DNA of 13,044 nucleotides, taken from the NCBI GenBank assembly GCA_964502775.1, contig CAZCYE010000043.1:1-13044 (forward strand). The letters are read 5' to 3'. Source of the stretch: CAZCYE01 sp964502775. GTDB lineage: Bacteria; Actinomycetota; Acidimicrobiia; IMCC26256; PALSA-555. A program made the position numbers and the translations under genes. Shown here one piece after another: positions 6,220 to 13,044 of this stretch; position 1 is the stretch's first letter, and each line of letters opens with the position of its first letter. The notes under the pieces are model-generated. The model did no database searches, was not told the origin of the DNA, and saw only the letters and a list, made by a program, of their open reading frames with translations.

Positions 6220-7545
6220 TCAGACCCATACAGGCATGTCAGGCATGTCGGGGCGAACGTGCACCCGTTCGAGCTTCTCCATCACGCTGCGGCGAAGCGG
6301 CGCGACGAGCGAAGGCACGGGCAGTCGGTCGAAGACGTCGTCGAAGAAGCCGAGCACGATGAGCCGCTCCGCCTCCTCGGGGGGCACGCCCCGGGTCTCG
6401 AGGTAGTAGCGCTGGTCCTCGTCGATGGGCCCGACCGCGCTCGCGTGCGAGCACTGCACGTCGTGGGCCTCGATCTCGAGGTTGGGGATCGACTCGGCAC
6501 CCGCGCCGTCGGTGAGCACGAGGTTGCGATTCGTCTGGTGCGCACTGGCACGCGCCGCGCTCGGCCGCAGGTGCACGAGCCCCGAGTACACCGAGTGGGC
6601 CCGATCCTCCACCGCACCCTTGAACAGCAGGTCGCTACGCGTGCTCGGCGCATCGTGGTCCTGGAGCGTGCGGAAGTCGAGCATCTGGTCATGGTCACCG
6701 AAGTAGACGGCGAGCAGGCTGCTGTCGGCGCCGGCGCCCTCGAGCAGCGACTCGCTGCGCAAGCGGGCGTAGTCACCGCCCAGGGCCACGGCCGACGACG
6801 CCAGCGTGGCGTCCCGCCCCACGTGCGCGCGCTGGAGAGCGATCTGGGTTGTGCGGGACCCGTGCTCCTGGAGTGATGCATACCTCAGGTGCGCACCGTC
6901 GCCCACCAGCAGCTCGACCACGCCGACGCTGAGGTGGTCGGCCACCGGCGATCCGTAGCGTTCCACCACCGTGGCCTGCGCACCCTCGTCCAGCACCACG
7001 AGGGTGTGAGGGAACGACGCCTTGCCTTCGCCCTCCGACCAGTGCAGCACCACGATGGGCTGCTCGATCACCACGCCCGGTGGCACGCGCAGGAACGCGC
7101 CCCCGGCGAGGAACGCGTCGTGGAGCACCGTGAAGGCGTCGGGGGAGGCGTCGGAGGCACGACCGAGGAACGCGGCCACGTCCTCGGCGGCGCACGTCGC
7201 CAGGTCGCACATGATCACGCCGCGCGACTCGAGCCCGGGGTCGAGCTCGTGGTGCACCACCCGGCCGTCGCGCACCACCGCGAGCCCGGCGCGATCACCG
7301 GTCTCGGCCGCGAGCGGACCGCCGCCAGGCGCACGCTCCACCCCCGGCTCACCGATCTCGGCTGCCGGGAACGGGTGGTAGCGATCGAGGTCGAGGTCGT
7401 CGATCCGGCTGTAGCGCCAGACCTCCTCGGTGGCCGACGGCCAGGTCAGGGAGCCGAGCCGCTCGGCCGCCGCCAGGCGGCGCGCCACGAGCCAGTCGGG
7501 CCCACCGAGGGTCCGCGCCGCGTCAGGATCGAACGAGGTGGTCAT
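6220..7545 (-). CDS. sufD: SufD scaffold protein
   Basis: Beta-helix partner of SufB in the SufBC2D Fe-S scaffold; it helps iron entry and stabilises the complex. It has 441 residues, a usual length. Seen: the SufD-like N-terminal motif TEEVWRYSRIDDL (about 39-51), a beta-helix core of short repeats (about 150-350), and the C-terminal block with CSHASAVGPIDEDQ, including His367, in the region that holds E. coli His360, followed by YYLETRGVPPEEA and the helical end. Start ATG 7545 lies 48 nt after sufB, with GAAGGA rather far upstream (about 15 nt), so initiation may be weak or depend on sufB translation. The C-terminus ends in a short repeated PDMPDMP. Next gene: the Rieske protein, 1 nt later. 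Confidence 0.94.
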   Translation of the reverse strand: MTTSFDPDAARTLGGPDWLVARRLAAAERLGSLTWPSATEEVWRYSRIDDLDLDRYHPFPAAEIGEPGVERAPGGGPLAAETGDRAGLAVVRDGRVVHHELDPGLESRGVIMCDLATCAAEDVAAFLGRASDASPDAFTVLHDAFLAGGAFLRVPPGVVIEQPIVVLHWSEGEGKASFPHTLVVLDEGAQATVVERYGSPVADHLSVGVVELLVGDGAHLRYASLQEHGSRTTQIALQRAHVGRDATLASSAVALGGDYARLRSESLLEGAGADSSLLAVYFGDHDQMLDFRTLQDHDAPSTRSDLLFKGAVEDRAHSVYSGLVHLRPSAARASAHQTNRNLVLTDGAGAESIPNLEIEAHDVQCSHASAVGPIDEDQRYYLETRGVPPEEAERLIVLGFFDDVFDRLPVPSLVAPLRRSVMEKLERVHVRPDMPDMPVWV

Positions 7546-7593
7546 CGGGGTGCGCGTCGGTCCTTCGGACTCGGTGGTCGTGTCGGGCTCGGC

Positions 7594-8997
7594 TCAGCCG
7601 ACCGCGCCTTCCATGTTGAGCTCGATCAGGCGGGTCAGCTCCACCGCGTACTCCATGGGCAGGGTCTTGGTCACCGGCTCGATGAACCCGTTCACGATCA
7701 TCGCGGTCGCCTGCTGGTCCGTGAGACCCCGACTGCGCAGGTAGAAGAGCTGGTCGTCGCCCACCTTGGAGACCGTCGCCTCGTGACCGATGCGCGCGTC
7801 CTTCTCCTCGATCTCCATGTACGGGTAGGTGTCGGAACGGCTCTCCTCGTCGAGGATCAGCGCGTCGCAGCGCACGTGACTCTTCACCTTGTACGCGCCG
7901 TCCTCCACCCGCACGAGGCCGCGGTAGGTGGTGCGGCCACCGTCCTTGGAGATCGACTTCGAGTCGATGATCGAGGTGGTCTCGGGGGCGGCGTGCGTCA
8001 TCTTGGCGCCCGCGTCCTGGTGCTGGCCCGCGCCGGCGTAGGCCACCGAGAGCACCTCGCCGTGGGCCTTGGGGCCCACCATCACCACCGCGGGGTACTT
8101 CATCGTGAGCTTGGAGCCGAGGTTGCCGTCGATCCACTCGACCGACGACTCGGTCTCGGCGCGCGCTCGCTTGGTCACGAGGTTGTACACGTTGGGCGAC
8201 CAGTTCTGGATCGTCGTGTAGCGGATGTGCGCGCCGGGCTTGGCGATCAGCTCGACCACCGCCGAGTGCAGCGAATCGGTGGAGTACACGGGCGCCGAGC
8301 AGCCCTCCACGTAGTGCACGGACGCGCCCTCGTCGGCGATGATCAGCGTGCGCTCGAACTGGCCGGCGTTCTCGGCATTGATGCGGAAGTACGCCTGGAG
8401 CGGCATGTCCACGTGCACGCCCGGCGGGACGTAGATGAAAGACCCGCCCGACCACACCGCCGAGTTGAGCGCCGCGAACTTGTTGTCGCCCGGAGGGATC
8501 ACGGTGCCGAAGTACTTGCGCACGATCTCCGGGTAGTCGCGCAGCGCATGATCCATGCTCGTGAACAGGATCCCCCGGCGCTCGAGATCCTCACGGTTCT
8601 TGTGGTACACGACCTCTGATTCGTACTGGGCGGTGACCCCGGCCAGGAACTTGCGCTCGGCTTCGGGGATCCCGAGCTTCTCGTAGGTCTGCTTCATCTC
8701 CTCGGGGAGCATGTCCCAGTCGGCGACCTGCTCACCCTGAGGCTTGAGGTAGTAGTAGATGTTGTCGAAGTCGATCGTCGGCATGTTCTTGGCGAACCAC
8801 TCGAGCATGGGCTTGCGCTCGAAGCGCTTCAACGCCTCGAGTCGGAACCGGGTCATCCACTCCGGCTCCTCCTTGTGGCCCGAGATCTCGCGGACGATCT
8901 CCGCGTTCACACCCTTCTTGGGGATGTACTCGTAGTCGTCGGTGCTGTCGGCCCAGCCGAGCTTGTACTTGCCGAGATCGATGCCGGTAACGGCCAT
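7594..8997 (-). CDS. sufB: SufB scaffold protein
   Basis: Core subunit of the SufBC2D complex, where sulfur is received and the nascent cluster is built. It has 467 residues from ATG 8997, the usual size. Seen: the N-terminal LGKYKLGWADSTDDYEY region, PPGVHVDMPLQAYFRINAEN, the beta-helix block NLGSKLTMKYPAVVM, Cys377 in VRCDALILDEESRSDTYPY and Glu406 in IGHEATVSKVGDDQLFYL. The 29-residue spacing of these two matches the essential Cys405 and Glu434 of E. coli SufB. ATG 8997 is preceded by GAGGAG 10 nt upstream; an in-frame ATG at 9015 (adding MRSVDR) overlaps that ribosome site and is less likely. It is first in a four-gene unit, under a promoter with a palindromic element at 9045-9068. No intein or frame break is seen. 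Confidence 0.96.
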   Translation of the reverse strand: MAVTGIDLGKYKLGWADSTDDYEYIPKKGVNAEIVREISGHKEEPEWMTRFRLEALKRFERKPMLEWFAKNMPTIDFDNIYYYLKPQGEQVADWDMLPEEMKQTYEKLGIPEAERKFLAGVTAQYESEVVYHKNREDLERRGILFTSMDHALRDYPEIVRKYFGTVIPPGDNKFAALNSAVWSGGSFIYVPPGVHVDMPLQAYFRINAENAGQFERTLIIADEGASVHYVEGCSAPVYSTDSLHSAVVELIAKPGAHIRYTTIQNWSPNVYNLVTKRARAETESSVEWIDGNLGSKLTMKYPAVVMVGPKAHGEVLSVAYAGAGQHQDAGAKMTHAAPETTSIIDSKSISKDGGRTTYRGLVRVEDGAYKVKSHVRCDALILDEESRSDTYPYMEIEEKDARIGHEATVSKVGDDQLFYLRSRGLTDQQATAMIVNGFIEPVTKTLPMEYAVELTRLIELNMEGAVG

Positions 8998-9007
8998 GCG
9001 ATCAACG

Positions 9008-9013
9008 CTCCTC
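9008..9013 (-). promoter_or_regulatory. Ribosome binding site of sufB
   Basis: Seen: GAGGAG on the - strand, 10 nt before ATG 8997. It overlaps the alternative ATG at 9015 and so favours 8997 as the start. Confidence 0.6.
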
Positions 9014-9044
9014 ATGGCGTTCCGCCCGGGGGGCCGGGCGGGGA

Positions 9045-9068
9045 TTTCCACTACGAAGATAGTAACAA
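9045..9068. promoter_or_regulatory. Operator candidate in the sufB promoter, matching the element at 24-47
   Basis: Seen: left arm TTTCCACTAC (9045-9054) identical to that at 24-33, a 4-nt spacer, and a degenerate right arm ATAGTAACAA (9059-9068). Over 24 positions it shares 18 with the element at 24-47, and outside the arms the surrounding sequence does not match. It overlaps the sufB -10 hexamer and expected start site. Inference: the same regulator controls both suf units, with weaker symmetry, and perhaps weaker binding, here. Confidence 0.65.
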
Positions 9069-9087
9069 TTCCCCGATGCCCCGACAA
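9059..9087 (-). promoter_or_regulatory. Promoter of sufB-sufD-Rieske-sufC2
   Basis: Seen on the - strand: -35-like TTGTCG (9087-9082), 17-nt spacer, -10-like TACTAT (9064-9059). The start site would be near 9052, leaving a leader of about 55 nt that contains the GAGGAG site. The operator candidate covers the -10. Confidence 0.55.
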
Positions 9088-9170
9088 TCCCTGCCCTGAG
9101 AGCCGGTCCCGGCCGCGTGCCCGCACCGCCGCCTTGATCGTGATGGGTCGGTGACCGCATCCGTCGTCGA

Positions 9171-12092
9171 TCAGCGCCCGATCCCCGCCGCGGCCACCAC
9201 GGAGCCCGCGGCCGCCGCCGCATCGGCACCGGATTCGGTGCCCCCGGAGCCGGCGAGCAGCGCCCGGGCCTGCTCGACGAGGTCCTGCACCTCGCGGATG
9301 AGCGCCTGGTACCGCCCGAGGTCGCCGGAGCGCAGCGCCTGATCGGCGGTCTCGAAGCGCTGCGCGATCTCGTCGAGGATCTCGGCGAGCGTCGCGTCGT
9401 CGGTACCCGGCGTCGTCGGCGTGTCGGGCGTGGTGGACTCACCGCCCCGACCGAACAACAGGTTGAGGGCGTCGTTCACGGTGGTGCCCTGCACCGGCGC
9501 GCCCGCGGCCTCGTTGAACACCACGGCGAACCGGAACTGCGGGTAGCCCTGGCTCCCCGAGCGCTGCACGAAGATGGGCTGGACGTACACGACCGAGTTG
9601 CCCACCGGGATGAGCTGGATGTTGCCCCTCACCACCGAGGAGCCGCCGCGGCTCAACAGCGTGAACTGCTCGGCCAGCGCCGGGTCACTCTGGATCTCGT
9701 TGGCCACCTGCACGGGTCCGATGACGGTGCGACCCTGGGGCATCACGAAGGCCTCGAGTCGGCCGTAGTTGTCGCGGTCGGACTTGGCGGTCATGAACGA
9801 CACCAGCCGCGTCTGCTGGTTGTCCTGGGAGACGGGCACGAAGGGCTGGAGGATGAGGAAGCTCTCCTCCTCGTCACCGGGCAGACGGATGTAGAGGTAG
9901 TAGGGGTCCTGGCGCGGCGTCTCCGCGGTGACCCTCGGCGCCCGGCCCGTGCCCCTGGTGCCACCGGTCGAGGCGGTGCGCACGACCGACTCCGGATCGG
10001 GCGAGAGCAGCCAGCGCTGGTCGCCCTCGTAGAAGCGCTGGGGCTGGGTCACGTGATACTCCGCGAACACCTCGGACTGGAGCGTGAACAGGTCCTCGGG
10101 ATAGCGCAGGTGGTCGCGCAGGTCGCGAGGCATGGCCGAGAAGGGCGCGAAGAGGTCGGGAAAGGCACCGCGATACGCCTGGATGAGCGGATCGGTGGGG
10201 TCGATCACGTAGAAGGTCACCGTGCCGTCGTAGGCGTCGACGGTGGCCTTCACGGAGTTGCGCGCGTAGTTGATGTCGTCACCGCCGAGCCCGCCCGAGC
10301 CCTGGATCGATTGCGAGTACGGGTACTCGTTCGACGTGGTGTACCCGTCGATCACCCACACGAGACGGTCACCGAGGGCCACGGGGTAGGGATCGGCGTC
10401 GAACTCGAGGAAGGGTGCGAGCTCCTGGACCCGGTCGCGCACGTTGCGACGCATCAGCACCCTGGAGTCGCCCTGGATCTGCCCGGAGATGAGCAGGTTG
10501 AAGTCGCCGAACTCGAGCGCGAAGGCCGCACGCTTGAACACGTTGGAGACCGTGATGCCGTCCTCACCCTGGTAGCGAGTCCGTGAGTTGCGGCCCCCCT
10601 CGCGGGCGAAGTTGAACTCGTCCTGCTTGGCGTTGACCACCACGTACTCGTTGAGCTCCTCGCCGAAGTAGACCTCGGCACCGCGGCCACTCAGCTCGAT
10701 GCCCTCCGACCTCGTGGGGATGTCCGACAGGAAGAACAGCGGGTCGCCGCCGGGCGTCGACCGGTTGGTGGGCGACGCGACCGCCCCGTAGCCGTGGGTG
10801 AACACCACCCGCTCGTTGACCCATGACCGGCTCGCGAGCTCGGCACTGTTGAGGTCACGGGCCGAGATGACCACCTGCGTGGTCTGGCCGTCCACCGTGT
10901 AGCGGTCGATGTCGACGTCGTTCACGCGGTAGTAGGTGGCGAGCCCCTGCAGCGTCTGGTAGGTGGCCTGCACGATCTCGGGGTCCCAGAGCCGCGCGTT
11001 GTCGATCGTGGGCCGGTTGGCGTCCACCACCTCGGGCTGGATCGTCGGCTCGTAGTCGAACTGGCGCGTGTCGACGTTCTGGAGGCCGAATGCGGTCCGG
11101 GTTGCGTCGATGTTGCGGGCGAGGAATTGGCGCTCGAGGGCGAACTCGTTGGGCTTGACCTTGAACTCCTGGATGCCCGCCGGGTAGATCGTGCCCGCGA
11201 TCAGCGAGATGAGGGCCCAGACCCCCGCGGCGATCACCGGCAGGACCCAGCCCCGGCGCCAGATGTTCCAGAGGAACAGCCCCGCCGAGACGACCGCGAT
11301 GACCATGAGGAGCTTGAACGCAGGGAGCTGGGCGTGCACGTCGGTGTAGCCGGCGCCGTCGACCGCGCCTCGGGTCGAGTGCGTGAGGTCGAAGCGCGAG
11401 AAGTAGTAGTCGGCGGCCTTGACGAGGGCCATGGCCGCGAGGATCACCGACAGGTGCATCTTCACCTGCGGCGTCACTCGCTGCCCCTGGGTCTGGAACC
11501 GGATCCCGCCGTTCAGGTAATGCGTCACGGCGGTCACGAGTAAGACGATCACGAGACCGGCGAACAGCCAGTCCACGAGGAACTGGATGAACGGGAGCTT
11601 GAACAGGTAGAAGCCGACGTCGCGGTCGAACTGGGGATCGCGTTGGCCCACCTCCACCGCGTTCGTGAACAGCACCCAGTTGCGCCACTGCGCCGACACA
11701 CCGATGCCGGCGATCAGGGCGAAGAAGAGGGCCGCACCGATACGGATCCGCCCCCGGAACCGCTCGGTCGCCTGCTGGTAGCGGCTCACGAGCTCGGCCT
11801 CGGGCGTGGGGGGGCCTGCGGGCCGAACGCGGGGCGCGATGCGGTCCGCGACCACCAGATTGGCCAGGACGACGGCGAAGAACACAGCGGTGAACACCAC
11901 GGCGGGCACCGCCTTGGCCCCGAGCAGCCCGGTCCAGGTGTCGCCCTGGCCCAGGGAGTCGAACCACCAGAAGTTGACGAGGACGCCCGCCAGGCCGCGC
12001 AGGCTCAGGATCAACGCCAAGAGGAGGACGACGACCGCGATCATCCAACCGCGCACGCGGAATTGGCGACGCTCCGTGGTGGGGACGCGCAT
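9171..12092 (-). CDS. UPF0182 (COG1615) seven-helix membrane protein
   Basis: Large membrane protein, 973 residues, of the UPF0182 family, which is widespread in actinobacteria and has no settled function. Seen: seven likely membrane helices at about 16-38, 59-82, 117-134, 166-190, 211-230, 258-276 and 282-303, then a long extracytoplasmic domain (about 305-890) with family motifs such as NFWWFDSLG, GYGAVASPTNR, VYFGE, YVVVNAKQDEF and LVWVIDGYTTS. The C-terminus is a Thr/Pro/Gly linker followed by a helical segment rich in Ala, Gln and Glu (DEIAQRFETADQALRSGDL) and an Ala-rich end. Start ATG 12092 is chosen because the family begins just before the first helix; the open frame extending to 12353 only translates the neighbour's repeats (HVHWHVHW). 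It lies 11 nt after the upstream gene's stop, so the two may form an operon; a -10-like TAGGCT (12106-12101) also precedes it. Confidence 0.93.
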   Translation of the reverse strand: MRVPTTERRQFRVRGWMIAVVVLLLALILSLRGLAGVLVNFWWFDSLGQGDTWTGLLGAKAVPAVVFTAVFFAVVLANLVVADRIAPRVRPAGPPTPEAELVSRYQQATERFRGRIRIGAALFFALIAGIGVSAQWRNWVLFTNAVEVGQRDPQFDRDVGFYLFKLPFIQFLVDWLFAGLVIVLLVTAVTHYLNGGIRFQTQGQRVTPQVKMHLSVILAAMALVKAADYYFSRFDLTHSTRGAVDGAGYTDVHAQLPAFKLLMVIAVVSAGLFLWNIWRRGWVLPVIAAGVWALISLIAGTIYPAGIQEFKVKPNEFALERQFLARNIDATRTAFGLQNVDTRQFDYEPTIQPEVVDANRPTIDNARLWDPEIVQATYQTLQGLATYYRVNDVDIDRYTVDGQTTQVVISARDLNSAELASRSWVNERVVFTHGYGAVASPTNRSTPGGDPLFFLSDIPTRSEGIELSGRGAEVYFGEELNEYVVVNAKQDEFNFAREGGRNSRTRYQGEDGITVSNVFKRAAFALEFGDFNLLISGQIQGDSRVLMRRNVRDRVQELAPFLEFDADPYPVALGDRLVWVIDGYTTSNEYPYSQSIQGSGGLGGDDINYARNSVKATVDAYDGTVTFYVIDPTDPLIQAYRGAFPDLFAPFSAMPRDLRDHLRYPEDLFTLQSEVFAEYHVTQPQRFYEGDQRWLLSPDPESVVRTASTGGTRGTGRAPRVTAETPRQDPYYLYIRLPGDEEESFLILQPFVPVSQDNQQTRLVSFMTAKSDRDNYGRLEAFVMPQGRTVIGPVQVANEIQSDPALAEQFTLLSRGGSSVVRGNIQLIPVGNSVVYVQPIFVQRSGSQGYPQFRFAVVFNEAAGAPVQGTTVNDALNLLFGRGGESTTPDTPTTPGTDDATLAEILDEIAQRFETADQALRSGDLGRYQALIREVQDLVEQARALLAGSGGTESGADAAAAAGSVVAAAGIGR

Positions 12093-12100
12093 TGCCGCGC

Positions 12101-12106
12101 AGCCTA
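12101..12106 (-). promoter_or_regulatory. -10-like hexamer before the UPF0182 gene
   Basis: Seen on the - strand: TAGGCT, 8 nt before the ATG at 12092, overlapping the TAG stop of the upstream gene. No good -35 and no ribosome site. It may give a short-leader transcript separate from the upstream gene. Confidence 0.3.
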
Positions 12107-13044
12107 ACCGTCGGCCTCGGCGCTCCCGGCCCCAGTGGACGTGCCAGTGGACGTGCCAGTGGACGTGCCGGTCGACGCGCCGGCGACATCCTCGGTCACG
12201 TCCTCGGCGACGAGCAGGAGACAACGGCATCCGGGGTGCGCGGGTGGCCACGCCTGCCCCGTGGGGAACGGCTGACCCTTCACCGTCGGCTCGAGCGCGT
12301 TGTCGTCGGCGTCGGGGCACTGGTTCGCCTCGGCCGGCACCCAGCGCAGGCACGCCCCCGCGGGCGCCGCGTCGTACGCACCGCGGGCGTAGGCAACGAC
12401 GAGCGCGTCACCCAGACGCGACTCGAGATCGTGGGTCCTGAACTCGCGGTACCGGGCCCCGATCGCCCCGCCGAGCGCGCGGTCCAGCTCCGGCGCGGAG
12501 TCATACGGTCCCTCACTCAGGACTGCCGACACGGTGGTGCTCAGCCGCTCGCGCAACGGCACCACGAGCGCGGCGACCAGCTCGGCCGCCAAGCGGCGGG
12601 GCGCATGGCGCACCTTCCGCTCCCGGCGGACCGGCTGTCCGGGGCTCGCCAGCGCGCGCCCGGCGGCGTAGGCGCCGTCGAGACCCTCGGCGATGGCGCT
12701 CGCCCACGCCTCCGCCTGGGCGTCGATGGGGGGCAACGCACTCGCGGCGTCCACCCGGGCGCGCTGGCGCCGGGCCGCATCGAGCACCGAGTTCTGCTCG
12801 TCGGCGAGGAGGCGCTTCACCTGCTGGAGCGTCGTCACGAGCAGGGGCGCCACCACCTCGTCGCGGCGACGGCGGGCCGCCTCGTCGCGATGCTCTGGCG
12901 TATCCGGCTCCGGCGTATCCGGCTCCGGCGTATCCGGCTCCGGCGGGTCGGGGACTGGGTCCGGGTGGTCCAGGTGGTCCGGTGACTCGTCGGCCGGGGC
13001 GGGCGCCGCGGCCTCGGGCGCGGGCGCACCGGGCTCGGGCGCGG
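12104..13044 (-). CDS. Partial protein with a phage Mu gpF/SPP1 gp7-like C-terminal region
   Basis: The start lies beyond the right edge; 312 C-terminal residues are visible. Seen in order: a Pro/Glu/Ala/Asp-rich linker with three EPDTP repeats, a basic patch (ARRRRDE), a helical region (LLVTTLQQVKRLLADEQNSVLDAARRQRAR and on, split here only by prolines and alanines), then REFRTHDLESRLGDALVVAYARGAY, ACLRWVPAEANQCPDADDNAL and PAHPGCRCLLLVAEDV, and last a TGTS repeat tail. The block CPD...HPGCRC with a preceding GAY-x-W region recalls the C-terminus of Mu gpF/SPP1 gp7 minor head proteins, where cysteines and a histidine form a small metal site. There are no other phage genes around, so this is probably a cellular protein that reuses the fold. 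An in-frame GTG at 12856 is internal and is not taken as the start, because the frame stays open with the same composition to the edge. Function unknown. Confidence 0.7.
   Translation of the reverse strand, partial: APEPGAPAPEAAAPAPADESPDHLDHPDPVPDPPEPDTPEPDTPEPDTPEHRDEAARRRRDEVVAPLLVTTLQQVKRLLADEQNSVLDAARRQRARVDAASALPPIDAQAEAWASAIAEGLDGAYAAGRALASPGQPVRRERKVRHAPRRLAAELVAALVVPLRERLSTTVSAVLSEGPYDSAPELDRALGGAIGARYREFRTHDLESRLGDALVVAYARGAYDAAPAGACLRWVPAEANQCPDADDNALEPTVKGQPFPTGQAWPPAHPGCRCLLLVAEDVTEDVAGASTGTSTGTSTGTSTGAGSAEADG
12132..12179 (-). repeat. 12-bp tandem repeat coding TGTS
   Basis: Seen on the + strand: CCAGTGGACGTG three times (12132-12167), then a diverged fourth copy CCGGTCGACGCG (12168-12179). 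Read on the - strand it encodes the C-terminal ASTGTSTGTSTGTSTG of the partial gene. Confidence 0.9.
12897..12941 (-). repeat. 15-bp tandem repeat coding EPDTP
   Basis: Seen on the + strand: GGCGTATCCGGCTCC three times without a mismatch (12897-12911, 12912-12926, 12927-12941). On the - strand it encodes PEPDT units in the proline-rich linker of the partial gene. Confidence 0.9.

Noticed and set aside
6889..8619. 576-codon open frame on the + strand opposite sufD and sufB
   Set aside because: Antisense shadow of two well-conserved genes, with biased composition (His, Val, Arg, Gly) and no recognisable motif.
12093..12353. 87-residue N-terminal extension of the UPF0182 protein
   Set aside because: It reads the neighbour's TGTS repeat in another frame (HVHWHVHW). 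The family starts just before the first membrane helix, at ATG 12092.

Overview
The window is very GC-rich, with compact, mostly same-strand gene pairs and strong G/C third-position bias. It carries a SufB/SufD/Rieske/SufC plus SufS/SufU set and a UPF0182 (COG1615) membrane protein. Together these point to an actinobacterium. The exact clade is inference; Acidimicrobiia would fit, but nothing here proves it.

Layout. (1) Positions 1-2621, + strand: a promoter with an embedded palindrome, then sufC (copy 1), sufS and sufU, tightly packed. (2) 2622-2771: a G/C-rich, hairpin-prone intergenic stretch, followed by a 51-residue small ORF at 2772-2927. (3) 2996-4908, + strand: two tandem, non-identical L,D-transpeptidases, one with a bare YkuD domain and one with an added peptidoglycan-binding domain and a poly-proline tail. 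(4) 4946-8997, - strand: sufB, sufD, a Rieske ferredoxin and sufC (copy 2). This unit converges on the transpeptidases. (5) 9171-12092, - strand: a 973-residue UPF0182 membrane protein. (6) 12104 to the right edge, - strand: the C-terminal 312 residues of a protein cut by the window. Its tail resembles phage Mu gpF/SPP1 gp7 minor head proteins.

How the genes fit together. SufS takes sulfur from cysteine, SufU accepts it, and the SufB-SufC-SufD ATPase scaffold builds Fe-S clusters. Here the set is split into two units separated by cell-wall genes, each with its own SufC. Both suf promoters carry the same 24-bp inverted-repeat element (24-47 and 9045-9068, 18 of 24 positions identical) overlapping the core promoter. 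It is therefore likely that one Fe-S/iron-responsive repressor co-regulates the two units. No regulator gene, sufT or A-type carrier is in the window.

The strongest unusual points are the shared operator, two diverged SufC paralogues that could occupy different positions in one SufBC2D complex, an acidic tandem-repeat insertion in SufU, and a 106-bp nest of inverted repeats between the Rieske gene and the second sufC. Several -10-like hexamers sit only 6-10 nt upstream of start codons, which suggests leaderless or short-leader transcripts. I found no CRISPR array, insertion sequence, rRNA or tRNA, and no wholly new system beyond this split, duplicated SUF arrangement.
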